A stretch of DNA of 64,000 bases from Vogesella urethralis (GTDB lineage: Bacteria; Pseudomonadota; Gammaproteobacteria; Burkholderiales; Chromobacteriaceae). The position numbers and the translations under genes were made by a program. The notes beneath the pieces are model-generated. The model was not told where the DNA came from. It saw only the letters and a program-made list of their open reading frames with translations, and did no database searches. How positions within the stretch are numbered: position 1 is the stretch's first letter; each line of letters starts with the position of its first letter. The stretch covers positions 31,762 to 95,761 of the forward strand of contig NZ_VMDW02000090.1 in NCBI RefSeq assembly GCF_007644045.2, read 5' to 3'. Below are positions 63,261 to 64,000 of the stretch, one piece after another.

Positions 63261-64000
63261 ATGACCATCAAAGCCAAACTCATCCTGTTTACCCTGCTAG
63301 CCCTGCTGGCCGCGCTGGTGCCCAGCTTTGTCGGCCTGCGCCAGTTGCAAGCCACCGAGGCCAAACTTGAAGACGTCAACGGCCGGCTGATGCCGCGGCT
63401 GACGCTGGTGGCCAATATCCGCAGCACCTTCAAGGATTTGCGCATCGAAAACATCTATCTGGTGTACGAGGGGGCGCCGGCGTTCCGCGATGCGGCCAAC
63501 CGTCGCCGTAGCGAAGCCATCAGCAAACTGGAAGGCTATCTGAAACAGTATCTGAGCGGTGCCAGCGCAACCGCCGAGCAGCAGATGCACCAGCGCTTCA
63601 TGCAGCAGCTGGCCGAATACAACAGCCGCTTTGACGGCCTGATGGCACTGCGCGCACAGCAGGCCCCGGCAGACAAGATGACGGCTGCGGTGGACAGCTG
63701 GCGCAGTGTGGGCACGCAGCTGGGAAACTCGGTTTCCGCGCTGGTCAACGCCATTCTTGACGACACCGCGCGTACCCGCGAGCAGGCCGAACGGGATGTG
63801 GCCCAGGCCAAGGTGGTGTTCGGGGTGTCGCTGGGGCTGACCGTGCTGCTGCTGGTGGGCTTCAGCGTCGCCATCCTTGCCAGCATCAACCGGCCGGTAC
63901 GCAAGGCTGTCGGGGCAGTACGGCACATTGCCGACCAGCAGGACTTGTCCTGTGAAGTGGAAGTCACCCACAACGACGAGATTGGCGGCTTGCTGCGTTC
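63261..64000 (+). CDS. Methyl-accepting chemotaxis protein, 3' end outside window
   Basis: 246 residues visible. MTIKAKLILFTLLALLAALV is TM1, then a four-helix-bundle type periplasmic domain (about 30-190), TM2 (about 193-212) and the start of HAMP (RPVRKAVGAVRHIADQQDL). The signalling domain is beyond the window. 6 nt after the Aer-like gene. The reverse decamer occurs at 63492. Confidence 0.9.
   Translation, partial: MTIKAKLILFTLLALLAALVPSFVGLRQLQATEAKLEDVNGRLMPRLTLVANIRSTFKDLRIENIYLVYEGAPAFRDAANRRRSEAISKLEGYLKQYLSGASATAEQQMHQRFMQQLAEYNSRFDGLMALRAQQAPADKMTAAVDSWRSVGTQLGNSVSALVNAILDDTARTREQAERDVAQAKVVFGVSLGLTVLLLVGFSVAILASINRPVRKAVGAVRHIADQQDLSCEVEVTHNDEIGGLLR

Larger units (their letters stand above)
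5022..63501. repeat. Dispersed decamer GGTTGGCCGC, 31 copies
   Basis: Forward copies start at 11650, 15487, 17646, 19869, 20975, 31239, 31607, 32450, 35104, 42025, 46998, 49289, 49507, 53965. Reverse copies (GCGGCCAACC) start at 5022, 6405, 13710, 14456, 16186, 18157, 19654, 20605, 29293, 31615, 33066, 36545, 42033, 44766, 47764, 51409, 63492. Ten carry the longer form AAGGTTGGCCGC, including six of the nine outside or between genes. Base composition predicts about 0.4 copies. Counted by eye, so one or two may be missed. Confidence 0.85.

Noticed and set aside
5022..63501. The decamer as a Chi, KOPS or restriction-site by-product
   Set aside because: Copies are balanced between strands, unlike Chi or KOPS, and the non-palindromic 10-base specificity does not suit an ordinary restriction site.
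60377..64000. Horizontal transfer of the signalling operon
   Set aside because: Codon use looks like the neighbours and no integrase, tRNA end or direct repeats are present. Low decamer density alone is not enough.

Overview
The window is GC-rich chromosomal DNA from a betaproteobacterium of the order Neisseriales, most likely a Chromobacteriaceae member (Chromobacterium/Vogesella-like). This rests on protein sequence character, on the complete cluster rpsB-tsf-pyrH-frr-uppS-cdsA-dxr-rseP-bamA-skp-lpxD-fabZ-lpxA-lpxB-rnhB, and on betaproteobacterial small families (DUF3579, DUF2788). Species is inference. I found no rRNA, tRNA, insertion sequence, prophage or CRISPR array.

Layout. 1-1234: edge-truncated nitronate monooxygenase and a small membrane protein. 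1245-15979: translation factors, UMP kinase, ribosome recycling, then isoprenoid, phospholipid, outer-membrane and lipid A biogenesis genes, ending in RNase HII and a family-6 uracil/hypoxanthine-DNA glycosylase. 16000-20928: molybdenum cofactor genes (moeA, and moaC on the other strand) mixed with a ferredoxin, a DUF3616 protein, a DnaQ-like exonuclease, a flavin reductase and two small unknown genes. 21285-30256: protein quality control (tig, clpP, clpX, lon, hupB, ppiD) and convergent sodB. 30390-36841: YhiN-like flavoprotein, dnaB, thioredoxin-like ferredoxin, hydrolase, and the metNIQ methionine importer. 36953-43024: a diguanylate cyclase, trpG-trpD, phosphohexomutase and prmB. 43155-46691 (minus strand): map, DUF3579 and dinG. 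46876-53939: a PLP amino-acid decarboxylase, argF-argG, DUF2788, a tandem cold-shock/DUF1294 protein, yajQ and a YghU-type GST. 54066-64000: signalling-rich segment with a GGDEF and an EAL protein facing away from each other, pirin, hchA, an RlmN-like enzyme, then HD-GYP, Aer-like receptor and a second chemoreceptor in one apparent operon behind an FNR/ANR-type box.

Main finding. The decamer GGTTGGCCGC occurs 31 times by hand count on both strands (14 forward, 17 reverse), against about 0.4 expected from base composition. Its first-base variants occur only about 5-8 times each. Copies lie inside genes and between them, and two intergenic sites hold back-to-back copies forming hairpins with T-rich tails. 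This is the pattern expected of a DNA-uptake-type sequence, but the motif is unrelated to the Neisseria uptake sequence. A second lead is the predicted oxygen-regulated operon at 60246-64000.
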